From positions 1 to 60,853 of the forward strand of contig JACRLM010000024.1 in the NCBI GenBank assembly GCA_016235255.1: a stretch of DNA of 60,853 bases, in the 5' to 3' direction. The notes under the pieces were generated by a model. That model searched no databases, had not been told where the DNA came from, and saw nothing but the letters and a program-made list of their open reading frames with translations. A program made the position numbers and the translations under genes. The stretch's first letter is position 1. Each line of letters starts with the position of its first letter. Below are positions 18,074 to 26,809 of this stretch, one piece after another. Source of the stretch: Nitrospinota bacterium (GTDB lineage Bacteria; Nitrospinota_A; UBA7883; JACRLM01).

Positions 18074-18923
18074 TGCCAGCCTTCCTTCCTTCCTGGGGAG
18101 TTCCCTTGCCCGGATAGGCGACTACCACCCTTCCGGGAAAAGCCACGTTTATAGAAACCGGCTCCGCGCCACCTTTGGTCCTGAGTATGTGATCCACTGT
18201 GAAAAGCCTTTCCGCCACGTCGCTCCATTTGCCCCTGGGGACTGTCAGCGAAGTGTCCGAGTTCTTGAACATCACTTTCACTATTCCCGGCTGGGAAACG
18301 TCCAGCCCGGCCACCGGCCACTTGCCCAGAAGCCTGTAGCCGGCCAGCCCCGTCAGGGCCGCATGGGCGTCCTTGACCGACCGCTCGTCCAGCGAGCCGC
18401 CCGGCCTGGCCTCGCCTCCCACCAGGGCAGCGCCCCGCAACGCAGGAAGGGGCGTGTCGTCCACTCCGGTCATTTTGGCCACAAGGACTCCCGCGCCGTC
18501 CACCAGCCACGCCGCCCCGCTGATTGAAGCCCTGAACAGCGGCGTCCTTTCCTTGATGCTGACGGCCAGCGAACCAGGCAACTCGCGCCTTATCTCCACG
18601 CTCTCCACCCACGGTTCGGAGGCGAGCCTGGCGCCGATTTCCTTTATGTCCAGCCCCAGGAGGCCTTTCCCATCCACCGGGCCGATGATCTTTAAAATGT
18701 CATTTTCCTTCAATACCGCCGCCCCGGTGATCCTCACCTCGCTTACGGTGAAAATCTGGTTGCGGGCCACCACCTCATATCCCGCGTACACCGCCAGAAG
18801 CGAGAGGATCACCGCCGCCGTGGCGCACGCCGCCTTGAACGCCGTGGCAAAGGCGCTCCCCGCCCCTTCCTTCTCCCTTTCCGGGATTTGCGTAATGATC
18901 GTCTTGTTCGCCTCAACCGGCAT
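18066..18923 (-). CDS. ftsQ: cell division protein FtsQ
   Basis: A bitopic division protein: cytoplasmic N-terminus, one membrane helix at about 29-50, then a POTRA domain (VSEVRITGAAVLKENDILKIIG) and the beta domain starting LPGSLAVSIKERTP. It recruits FtsL/FtsB to the septum. It overlaps ddl by 11 bases and ftsA by 8, so translation of the three is linked. The ftsB partner is not in this cluster. Confidence 0.92.
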   Translation of the reverse strand: MPVEANKTIITQIPEREKEGAGSAFATAFKAACATAAVILSLLAVYAGYEVVARNQIFTVSEVRITGAAVLKENDILKIIGPVDGKGLLGLDIKEIGARLASEPWVESVEIRRELPGSLAVSIKERTPLFRASISGAAWLVDGAGVLVAKMTGVDDTPLPALRGAALVGGEARPGGSLDERSVKDAHAALTGLAGYRLLGKWPVAGLDVSQPGIVKVMFKNSDTSLTVPRGKWSDVAERLFTVDHILRTKGGAEPVSINVAFPGRVVVAYPGKGTPQEGRKAGNG

Positions 18924-19854
18924 CGGCCACCGCCTCCATGAGTATTGTCAGCGTCAGGTCGTCAAAGGAGATTCCCATCTGCGCGGCCTCTTTTGGCAAA
19001 AGGCTCGTCTCCGTCATTCCGGGCAGGGTGTTAAGCTCGATGAACCACGTTCGCCCCTGCGCGTCCACTATCACCTCGGAGCGCGAAACTCCTTTGCATC
19101 CCAGCGCCCGGTGCGCGGCGAGCACATGCGCCGCCGCCTCGTCGAGGATATTTTGAGGGAGCCTTGCCGGAACGTGGTATTTCGTCAGGCCCGGGGTGTA
19201 CTTGCGCGCATAATCGTAAAAGCCGCCCTCCGGCTCTATCTCCACCGCCGGAAGGGTCATGTCCCCCAGCACTCCTATCGTGATCAAGGTTCCCGATATG
19301 AAATCTTCGATCAACACCTCTTCGTCCTCGCCGAAAGCCAGGTCCACCGCCGGGGCGATCTGATCGTCCGACATGCAGATGGTGACGGCGATGGACGACC
19401 CGGCGTTGGCCGGCTTTACCACCACCGGGGCCGTTACGCCGGACAACGATTGGGGCGTGAAGTCCTTTTTCATAAGCGTCCGCCAGCCGGGGGTGGGAAC
19501 GCCCACGCTCCGGCATATTATCTTTGTCAGCGTCTTGCTCATGGCGATGGCGCTGGCGGCCACGGCCGAGCCTGTGTAGGGTATGCCCATAAGCTCGAGG
19601 GCGCCCTGCACGCAGCCATCCTCGCCGTATTTGCCATGCAGGGCGATGAAGGCGATGTCCACTTTTTCCTGCTTGAGCTTTTCGCACAGGCCTCTGTCGG
19701 CGTCTATCCCCACCGCGGCAAGGCCGAGCCTTTGCAGCGACGCCAGGACGGCGGCGCCGGTCTTAAGGCTCACTTCGCGCTCGCTGGACATTCCGCCCAT
19801 AAGAACGCCGATGCGTTTTCCTTTAAGTCTGTTCACAGCTTTTTCCGTGTTCAT
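18913..19854 (-). CDS. ddl: D-alanine--D-alanine ligase
   Basis: An ATP-grasp enzyme that joins two D-Ala for the UDP-MurNAc-pentapeptide. Visible: IGVLMGGMSSEREVSLKTG at the N-terminus, ALHGKYGEDGCVQG, the ATP-grasp lid APVVVKPANAGSS, and the metal/substrate end FIELNTLPGMTETSLLPK. The 313-residue length matches the DdlB type. It lies 5 bases after murB. Confidence 0.95.
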   Translation of the reverse strand: MNTEKAVNRLKGKRIGVLMGGMSSEREVSLKTGAAVLASLQRLGLAAVGIDADRGLCEKLKQEKVDIAFIALHGKYGEDGCVQGALELMGIPYTGSAVAASAIAMSKTLTKIICRSVGVPTPGWRTLMKKDFTPQSLSGVTAPVVVKPANAGSSIAVTICMSDDQIAPAVDLAFGEDEEVLIEDFISGTLITIGVLGDMTLPAVEIEPEGGFYDYARKYTPGLTKYHVPARLPQNILDEAAAHVLAAHRALGCKGVSRSEVIVDAQGRTWFIELNTLPGMTETSLLPKEAAQMGISFDDLTLTILMEAVADAG

Positions 19855-19859
19855 TATTC

Positions 19860-20735
19860 CTAAAACTCTCCGGCCAGCCGGATCTCCCGCTCAAGCTTCA
19901 CCCCGAACGCCGAATAGACCCTTCTCTCCGCTTCCTCCATCACCGCCACCACGTCGGCGGCCCTCGCCCAGCCTAAGTTGACGATGAAGTTTGCGTGCTT
20001 TTCAGCGACCCGCGCTCCGCCAACGGTGTATCCCTTCATCCCCGCCGTCTCCAGCAGATGCCCGGCGTATTCGCCCGGAGGATTTTTGTACACCGAACCG
20101 GCGCTAGGCAGGTCCAGCGGCTGGCTTGCCTTCCGCGCAAGCTGGTTTTTCCGCATCTTTATATGTATCTCCTCCTTCACACCTTCCTTCAGCTTCAGGG
20201 CGCAGTCCACTATCACGCTCCCTTTGGGGAACGAAGATGACCGGTATCCAAATCCGCACTCGGCCTTTTTCATCTCAACCATTTTTCCGTCCGGCGTCAT
20301 GACTGTCACCGAATCGGCGATGTCCTTCATCTCGTTGTCCCTTGCGCCCGCGTTCATTATCAGCGCCCCGCCCACCGTTCCGGGAATGCCCATGGCGAAC
20401 TCCAGCCCCGAAAGCGACCGCTTGTACGCTTCGGCCACCAGCCTTCCCAATTGAGCGCCCCCCTGGACATGCGCCGTCACAATCCCTGCCGGCGCCGGTG
20501 TGAACCGTATCTCCGAAAAACCTTTCGCAAGCCCAAGGGTCACTCCACGCACTCCCCTGTCGGACACAAGCAAATTCGATCCCCCGCCGAGGATCAGCGA
20601 CACTTCGCCGGAGCGCAGATACCCGGCCAGTTGCTCCTGCGCGGCCGGCCACGCCAGAGTTTCCGCCGGGCCGCCGATGTGAAACGACGTCAACGCTGCC
20701 AGCGGCGCGTTGTGTTCCACAATTGCCGTGTCCAT
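19860..20735 (-). CDS. murB: UDP-N-acetylenolpyruvoylglucosamine reductase
   Basis: FAD- and NADPH-dependent step that makes UDP-MurNAc. The FAD domain shows LTSFHIGGPAETL, ILGGGSNLLVSD and GIPGTVGGALIMNAGA; the substrate domain has GYRSSSF, the catalytic Ser of SAGSVYKNP, and the final Glu in LEREIRLAG. At 291 residues it is the short, type II form. It lies 9 bases after murC. Confidence 0.95.
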   Translation of the reverse strand: MDTAIVEHNAPLAALTSFHIGGPAETLAWPAAQEQLAGYLRSGEVSLILGGGSNLLVSDRGVRGVTLGLAKGFSEIRFTPAPAGIVTAHVQGGAQLGRLVAEAYKRSLSGLEFAMGIPGTVGGALIMNAGARDNEMKDIADSVTVMTPDGKMVEMKKAECGFGYRSSSFPKGSVIVDCALKLKEGVKEEIHIKMRKNQLARKASQPLDLPSAGSVYKNPPGEYAGHLLETAGMKGYTVGGARVAEKHANFIVNLGWARAADVVAVMEEAERRVYSAFGVKLEREIRLAGEF

Positions 20736-20744
20736 ACATTACCG

Positions 20745-22145
20745 TCACTTTCCCCCGGATTCCGGATATGCCATAAGGAACCTGTCGCCAAGAGTTGTCA
20801 CGCTCCCGGCGCCAAGCGTGAGCACGATGTCCCCCGGCGCGGCGGTGCGCAGAAGCGTGTTGAGCGCACTGTCCAGGTCGGGGGTGAATTTCACCCTTTT
20901 TTTGCCGTGGGCCGCAGCGCCCCGGGCGATCAATTCGCCGCTTACCCCCTCGATGGGCTGCTCGCTGGCGGCGTATATTTCCGTTATCAGAAGCTCGTCC
21001 GCGTCGTAGAAAGACTTATGGAACTCGTCCATCTGGTCGCGCGTCCTTGTGTACCTGTGTGGCTGGAACACCACGATGAGCCGCCTGTCGGCGAAACCTT
21101 CCTTAATGGCCCGAAGCGTGGCGCGGATCTCGTTTGGGTGATGGCCGTAATCGTCTATCACCATCACGCCGTTCACCTCCCCTTTCACCTGGCAGCGGCG
21201 TTGCACTCCGCGGAATCCGTCCAGCGCGGCCACTATGTCGGCGGGCTCCATGGAAAGCTCCAGGCCGACGGACATGGCCGCCAGCGCGTTGTACACATTG
21301 TGCACCCCCGGCATGGCGATGTTCACCCTGCCGATCTCCTTGCCGTTCAGCGCCACGGTGAACGACGAGTTGAACTTGCTGAATTTAATGTCGCGCGCCG
21401 TAAGGTCCGCCGTGGAGTTGATGCCAAACGTGCGGAACCGCTTTGTTATCCGGGGGATGATCTCCTGCACCGCCGCATCGTCCAGGCACAGCGCGGTGAC
21501 GCCGTAGAACGGAGTCTTGTTTATGAACTCCACGAACGCGTCCTTTATTTTTTCAAACGACCCGTAATGGTCCAGGTGCTCGGCGTCTATGTTCGTGACG
21601 ATGGCTATGGTGGGATAAAGCTTCAGGAAAGATCCGTCGGACTCGTCCGCCTCGGCCACAAGGAAATCCCCCTGGCCAAGCTTGGCTCCGGAGCCGAACC
21701 TGTCCACCCTGCCGCCTATTATTATCGTCGGGTCAAAACCTCCGCGCGCAAGGGTCACCGCCGTCATGGATGTGGTGGTGGTCTTGCCGTGGGCGCCCGC
21801 CACCGCCACGGAGTGTTTCATCCGCATAAGCTCGGCGAGCATCTCCGCCCGGGGGATCACCGGGATAAGCCTTCCCTTGGCCTCCACCACCTCCGGATTG
21901 TCCGCCCGCACCGCCGAGGAGACCACAACGACATCCGCGTCCCCCACGTTGGCCGCGGCGTGGCCGATCTCTATCTTCGCGCCTGCGTTCCTTAAATGGC
22001 GCACCGCCTCCGAGTCCGACAGGTCGGAGCCCGTCACGGCGTATCCCATGTTCAGCAGTATCTCCGCCACACCGCTCATGCCCGACCCGCCAATCCCCAC
22101 GAAGTGGAGCGTCTTGGTCCTTCCAAACCTCTTTATGTCGTTCAT
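20745..22145 (-). CDS. murC: UDP-N-acetylmuramate--L-alanine ligase
   Basis: Adds L-Ala to UDP-MurNAc. Mur-ligase layout: Rossmann start HFVGIGGSGMSGVAEILLNMGY, the ATP loop GAHGKTTTTSM, the central DESDGSFL and NIDAEHLDHYG, and the C-terminal YGHHPNEIRATL region. The 466-residue length is typical. It lies 19 bases after murG. Confidence 0.96.
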   Translation of the reverse strand: MNDIKRFGRTKTLHFVGIGGSGMSGVAEILLNMGYAVTGSDLSDSEAVRHLRNAGAKIEIGHAAANVGDADVVVVSSAVRADNPEVVEAKGRLIPVIPRAEMLAELMRMKHSVAVAGAHGKTTTTSMTAVTLARGGFDPTIIIGGRVDRFGSGAKLGQGDFLVAEADESDGSFLKLYPTIAIVTNIDAEHLDHYGSFEKIKDAFVEFINKTPFYGVTALCLDDAAVQEIIPRITKRFRTFGINSTADLTARDIKFSKFNSSFTVALNGKEIGRVNIAMPGVHNVYNALAAMSVGLELSMEPADIVAALDGFRGVQRRCQVKGEVNGVMVIDDYGHHPNEIRATLRAIKEGFADRRLIVVFQPHRYTRTRDQMDEFHKSFYDADELLITEIYAASEQPIEGVSGELIARGAAAHGKKRVKFTPDLDSALNTLLRTAAPGDIVLTLGAGSVTTLGDRFLMAYPESGGK

Positions 22146-22164
22146 TTACTTCCTTTAAATAGCT

Positions 22165-23241
22165 TCAGGCCGCCTCGGCCAGCTTGATAATTTCGTCCAC
22201 AATCGCCGCCGCCGCGTTTGGCTTTGCCATGGCCTTGGCCATGGCCCCCATTCCGGCGAGCCGCTTTCCGTCCTTTATAAAATCACCGGCCGCACGCCGG
22301 ATGAATTCACCGTTTATCTCGCTGTCCCGCGCGATCATCGCCGCGCCGCCAGCCGCCATGGCCTCCGCGTTCTTCGTCTGATGGTCGTCCGCGGCGAACG
22401 GGAACGGGACATACACCGCCCCCCGGCCCGCTGCGCATATCTCCGCCACGGCCCCGGCGCCGGAGCGTGATATCACAAGGTCCGCGTCGGCCAGCCTTTG
22501 CGGCATGTCGTTGAAGAACGCTTCCACGGTCCATGGAAATTGCGCCTTCTCATATCCTTTGCGCGCATCGTCCAGCCCTGTCTGCCCCGTCTGGTGGACA
22601 ACCGCCACCTGGTCTTTCATTTCATTTAGCGCCGGGACAGCCTCCATCATTGCCCTGTTTATGGACCTGGCTCCCTGGCTCCCCCCTATGGCCAGGATCA
22701 AAAACCTGCCGTCGCTCCTTTTGCGCCCGGTGGTGAAAAACTCGGGCCTGACCGGATTGCCCGTCACCATCCCCTTTCCCGCCGGGAACCTTCGCTCCGA
22801 TCCGGGCCATGTGACGAAAACCTTTCTTGCAAACCTGGCAAGCCAGCGGTTTGTGAGCCCCGGCGCGGCGTTCTGTTCGGCGATGAACAGCGGGATCCCC
22901 CTGATCGCCGCGGCCAGCCCCACCGGGCCGGAGGCGTATCCGCCAACGCCCAGCACCGCCCCGGGCGCAAAGTCTGAGATGAACTTCATCCCGTCCCGCA
23001 CCGAGCGCGCAAGCCTGGCAACTGAAAGCGCCTTGTCCATCAGACCTTTTCCCTTAAGTCCCGTCACGTCAAGCGTCCTTATCGCAAATCCTTCCGCGGG
23101 CAATATCCTTGTCTCCACTCCCCTGGCCGCCCCGGCGAAGAGGATTTCGTTCCCCGCGTTCCTTTTCATAAACTCCCTGGCCACGGCCACGCCGGGGAAT
23201 ACATGCCCCCCGGTGCCGCCGCCCGTGATTATCAGCCTCAT
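22165..23241 (-). CDS. murG: lipid II synthase MurG (GlcNAc transferase)
   Basis: Peripheral inner-membrane glycosyltransferase that adds GlcNAc to lipid I. It has the N-terminal glycine loop RLIITGGGTGGHVFPGVAVA, the second loop IGGSQGARSINR, ISRSGAGAVAEICAAGRG, and FPFAADDHQTKNAEA in the donor site. The start at 23241 is chosen because its ATG overlaps the ftsW stop as ATGA and gives the family N-terminus; a longer frame to 23310 lies inside ftsW. This gives 358 residues, the usual length. Confidence 0.95.
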   Translation of the reverse strand: MRLIITGGGTGGHVFPGVAVAREFMKRNAGNEILFAGAARGVETRILPAEGFAIRTLDVTGLKGKGLMDKALSVARLARSVRDGMKFISDFAPGAVLGVGGYASGPVGLAAAIRGIPLFIAEQNAAPGLTNRWLARFARKVFVTWPGSERRFPAGKGMVTGNPVRPEFFTTGRKRSDGRFLILAIGGSQGARSINRAMMEAVPALNEMKDQVAVVHQTGQTGLDDARKGYEKAQFPWTVEAFFNDMPQRLADADLVISRSGAGAVAEICAAGRGAVYVPFPFAADDHQTKNAEAMAAGGAAMIARDSEINGEFIRRAAGDFIKDGKRLAGMGAMAKAMAKPNAAAAIVDEIIKLAEAA

Positions 23242-24359
23242 GTTTCGCCGGCTGCCGCGCCTGGCCCGTTCTCCGAAATGTTGGCCAGAAGCCCCACCGA
23301 CATCATCCACATCACCAGCGCCGATCCGCCAAGGCTTATGAACGGCAGCGGGAGTCCCTTGGTGGGCAATAGCCCGATGGTCACCGACACGTTGAAAAGC
23401 GCCTGCATTGTGATGGCGAAAGTTATGCCAAGGGCAAGCAGGCTTCCGAATTTGTCCTGCGTCCTAAGCCCTATGCGGATGCCGCGCCAGGCGAGCACCG
23501 CGAACACCGCCATCACCGCCAGGCCCCCGATGAGCCCCATCTCCTCGCCGATGATGGAAAAGATGAAATCGGTGTGCGGTTCGGGCAGATAAAAAAGTTT
23601 CTGCCTTCCGTTGCCCAGCCCGGAGCCCCACACGCCCCCCCTGGCCAGCGCCACGAACGACTGGATGATCTGGTAGCCGCTGTCGTTGAGGTCGTCCCAG
23701 GGATTGAGGAACGACAAAAGCCTGCGCCGCCGGTAGCCCACGTTATACACCGCCGCCCACAGGAACGGCATGGCGAACAGGATCGCCCCGCCCAGGTACG
23801 CAAGCCTCACTCCCGCCACCGCGAAAAGCGAGAAGGCCACCAGCCCCACTATCACCGCCGTCCCCAGGTCGGGCTGGAGCTGGATGAGCACGAACACAAG
23901 CAGCAACGCCGCCACGGACGGAGCGAAGCCGAATATGAAGTCGCCCAGTTTCCCTTCCGCCTCCTTGCGGGCCAGGAACGCCGCGAAGAAGATGATCAAT
24001 CCCAGTTTGGCGAACTCGGACGGCTGCACCGTGGCCAATCCCAGGTTTATCCACCTGTGCGCCCCGTTGACGTTCACCCCCACGCCGGGAATGAAAACAA
24101 GCAGCAGGAACAATACGACGCCTATATAGATCACGTAGTAGTATTTGCGCAGCATCCTGTAGTCCAGGCGCATCATAAGAAGCATGGCGATCACCCCCAA
24201 CGACGCCCACATCATCTGCCGCTTGAGGAAATAATAGGCGTCGTTGTACTTCTCCACGGCGATGATGGCGGAGCTTGAGAAGATCATCACCACGCCAAAT
24301 CCCAGAAGGACCATAGCGCAGGCTATCACCAGGTAATCTGGCCTCTGTTTCACCGGCAT
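23238..24359 (-). CDS. ftsW: lipid II polymerase FtsW (SEDS family)
   Basis: Septal peptidoglycan glycosyltransferase working with FtsI. A ten-helix protein: MIFSSSAIIAVEKYNDAYYF after the first helix, the long loop with GVNGAHRWINLG-type sequence (VNVNGAHRWINLGL), LQPDLGTAVI, GLGNGRQKLFYLPEPHTDFIFSIIGEEMG and a C-terminal LPFISLGGSALV, all diagnostic of FtsW/RodA. Its place between murD and murG points to FtsW. It overlaps murD by 10 bases and murG by 4. Confidence 0.96.
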   Translation of the reverse strand: MPVKQRPDYLVIACAMVLLGFGVVMIFSSSAIIAVEKYNDAYYFLKRQMMWASLGVIAMLLMMRLDYRMLRKYYYVIYIGVVLFLLLVFIPGVGVNVNGAHRWINLGLATVQPSEFAKLGLIIFFAAFLARKEAEGKLGDFIFGFAPSVAALLLVFVLIQLQPDLGTAVIVGLVAFSLFAVAGVRLAYLGGAILFAMPFLWAAVYNVGYRRRRLLSFLNPWDDLNDSGYQIIQSFVALARGGVWGSGLGNGRQKLFYLPEPHTDFIFSIIGEEMGLIGGLAVMAVFAVLAWRGIRIGLRTQDKFGSLLALGITFAITMQALFNVSVTIGLLPTKGLPLPFISLGGSALVMWMMSVGLLANISENGPGAAAGET

Positions 24360-25723
24360 TGGGCCGCCTCCGTGGAAAGCTCCGCCACCGCCGCGCGGAA
24401 AACGTCGCCGCGGTGCTCGTAGTTATTGAACATGTCAAAACTGGCGCAGGCGGGTGAAAGAAGCACAGTGTCCCCTTCGGCGCACATCGCCGCTGCCGCG
24501 CGGACGGCCTCCCGCATGTCCGAAGCCCTCTGCGCCGGGGAGAAACCGCCCAGCGCGCTTTGAATCTGCGGGGCGGTCTTGCCGATGAGCACCGCCCCTT
24601 TGGCGTGGCGCCGGATGGTGTCGGCGAATGCGCCGAAGTCGGCCCCCTTGCTCGATCCCCCGGCGATTATCACCACGTTCTTGAAATAGCCGGAAAGGCT
24701 CTTAATCGAAGCGTCGGTGTTCGTCCCCTTCGAGTCGTTGATGAATGTCACCCCGTTTACCACGTCCACAATCTCCATCCTGTGGGGCAATCCGGTGAAT
24801 CCTTTTATCACTTCGGCCACCGCATGTGGCGAAGCCCCGGCCGCCAGCGCGGCCAAAGACGCCGCCAAGGCGTTCTCCACGTTATGGGAGCCGGGGACTT
24901 TCAGGTCCGCAAGGTCGAACAGCTTTATTTTTCCCGCGCCCATGTCCGCAACGGCGGCCCCGTTCTCTATCCATGCCCCCTGCCAGCCGTGGCAGGCATG
25001 GCCGAACCACAGAGTCTGCGCTCCGGCGGGAGGATTGAACGACAGGGTAACGCCGTCTTCGGCGTTGAGGATCACCGTGTCCCCTTCTCCCTGGTTCTTG
25101 AAAATGGCCGCCTTGAGGGCCGCATACGCCTGCATGGTCTTGTGCCTGTCCATATGGTCCGGCGTGACGTTTAGCACAGCGCTCACCTTTGGCCGGAAGG
25201 TCTTCACCCCCTCCATCTGGAAGCTTGACACCTCCGCCACTATCCAGTCGTAGTCCTTCCCCGCCGCGCCGCACAGCGGAGCGCCGATGTTGCCTCCCAC
25301 GAACGTCCTTTTGCCGGCCGCCTCCATCATCCTTCCGGCAAGCGTGGTGGTGGTGGTCTTGCCGTTGGCGCCGGTGATGGCGATCATTGGGGCGCCGATA
25401 TGCCGGGAACCAAGCTCCATCTCCGAGATCATCTCCACTCCCGCCCGCCGCACCGCAGCGGGGAACGGCGCGTCCCACGGGACACCGGGGCTTATCACCG
25501 CCAGATCAAACCCTTCCGGGCCGATCCCTTCGTGGCCGCCGAGCTTTTGCGCCACGGAGGATGGAAGCGCCATCGAAAATTCGCCGAGATCCTCCGCCTT
25601 CTTCATATCGGTCACGGTGACGGCCGCCCCGCGTGAGGCCAGCAGCGACGCGGCGGCCACTCCGCTCCGGGCAAGCCCGATCACCAACGCCTTTTTTCCC
25701 TTGTAATCGTCCATCGTCATCAC
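24350..25723 (-). CDS. murD: UDP-N-acetylmuramoylalanine--D-glutamate ligase
   Basis: Adds D-Glu to UDP-MurNAc-L-Ala. It starts KKALVIGLARSGVAAASLL, has the ATP loop AITGANGKTTTTTLAG, the NVTPDHMDRH motif and the late NDSKGTNTDASIKSL segment. At 457 residues it is of normal length. The ATG overlaps the mraY stop by four bases (25720-25723). Confidence 0.96.
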   Translation of the reverse strand: MMTMDDYKGKKALVIGLARSGVAAASLLASRGAAVTVTDMKKAEDLGEFSMALPSSVAQKLGGHEGIGPEGFDLAVISPGVPWDAPFPAAVRRAGVEMISEMELGSRHIGAPMIAITGANGKTTTTTLAGRMMEAAGKRTFVGGNIGAPLCGAAGKDYDWIVAEVSSFQMEGVKTFRPKVSAVLNVTPDHMDRHKTMQAYAALKAAIFKNQGEGDTVILNAEDGVTLSFNPPAGAQTLWFGHACHGWQGAWIENGAAVADMGAGKIKLFDLADLKVPGSHNVENALAASLAALAAGASPHAVAEVIKGFTGLPHRMEIVDVVNGVTFINDSKGTNTDASIKSLSGYFKNVVIIAGGSSKGADFGAFADTIRRHAKGAVLIGKTAPQIQSALGGFSPAQRASDMREAVRAAAAMCAEGDTVLLSPACASFDMFNNYEHRGDVFRAAVAELSTEAAQCR

Positions 25724-26805
25724 CGCAGTTTGAGCGTGCTAAGCGACAGCAGCGCCAGGATAACCGCCACGATCCAGAACCGAACGATCACCTGCGGCTC
25801 CGGCCATCCGAGATGCTCGAAATGGTGGTGCAGCGGCGCCATCCGGAAAAACCTTTTCCCGGTGGACTTAAACCACGCCACCTGGATTATCACCGACACC
25901 GCCTCCACCACGAACACCCCCCCAACCACAACGAGGATGATCTCCTGCTTGCTCACCACAGCCACCGCCCCGAGGGCCCCGCCAAGCGCCGTGGAGCCCA
26001 CGTTGCCCATGAACACCATCGCCGGATAGCAGTTGTACCAGAGGAATCCCAGCGAAGCGCCTATCACCGCCGCGCAGAACACCGTGGCCTCTCCCACCTG
26101 GGGCATGTAAGGAATGTTCAAGTACGCCGCCATCTTCGCGTTGCCGGCGATGTAACAGAGGATCGCATAGGTGATGAACGACATTATGACCGGGCCGATG
26201 GCCAGCCCGTCCAGCCCGTCAGTGAGGTTGACCGCGTTTGCGGCCCCCACAATCACCAGCATGGCGAATGGGACATACAGTATCCCAAGGTCCGGCTGGA
26301 CGTTCTTGAGGAACGGCACGTGAACCTTGGTGAGCCCCTCCGAGCCGCCGTGGGCGATATAAACGCACATCACTATCACCAGCGCCGCCGCGAACTGCAA
26401 CGCAAGTTTCTGACGCCCCGATATGCCCCCCTTGCGGATGCCTTTGAGTTTCACGTAGTCGTCGTAAAGGCCGATGGCGCCGAACATCAGGGCGGTCTCC
26501 ACCGCCACCCACACGTATCCGTTGAGCAGGTCCGCCCACAGAAGCGTCGGCAACAGCATCGATATCAGGATCAGTATCCCCCCCATGGTGGGAGTGCCGG
26601 CCTTGGACAGGTGGCTCTTCGGTCCGTCGCTTCTTATCTTTTCGCCGATCTGGCGGCTCTTCAGGTATTCGATGAACACCGGCCCGATGACAAGCGCCAC
26701 CGCAAGCCCCGTCACCACCGCGTAGATGGAACGGAAGGTTATATAACGGAACACGTTGAAGACCGTGTACGCGTCGTGCAGCGGATATAAAAGATTGTAC
26801 AGCAC
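25720..26805 (-). CDS. mraY: phospho-MurNAc-pentapeptide translocase MraY
   Basis: Makes lipid I from UDP-MurNAc-pentapeptide and undecaprenyl phosphate; ten membrane helices. Visible: PTMGGILILISMLLPTLLW, LYDDYVKLK with the Asp pair, NAVNLTDGLDGLAIGP, and the HHHFEHLGWPEPQV loop. I chose GTG at 26805 over the ATG at 26832: GGGAGG lies eight bases before it and the product begins like its homologues (LYNLLYPLHD). The longer form would add nine residues and overlap murF. Confidence 0.94.
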   Translation of the reverse strand: MLYNLLYPLHDAYTVFNVFRYITFRSIYAVVTGLAVALVIGPVFIEYLKSRQIGEKIRSDGPKSHLSKAGTPTMGGILILISMLLPTLLWADLLNGYVWVAVETALMFGAIGLYDDYVKLKGIRKGGISGRQKLALQFAAALVIVMCVYIAHGGSEGLTKVHVPFLKNVQPDLGILYVPFAMLVIVGAANAVNLTDGLDGLAIGPVIMSFITYAILCYIAGNAKMAAYLNIPYMPQVGEATVFCAAVIGASLGFLWYNCYPAMVFMGNVGSTALGGALGAVAVVSKQEIILVVVGGVFVVEAVSVIIQVAWFKSTGKRFFRMAPLHHHFEHLGWPEPQVIVRFWIVAVILALLSLSTLKLR

Positions 26806-26809
26806 CTGC

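Noticed and set aside
23242..23310. Longer N-terminus of MurG.
   Set aside because: It lies inside ftsW and is not like MurG; the ATGA overlap start gives the family N-terminus.
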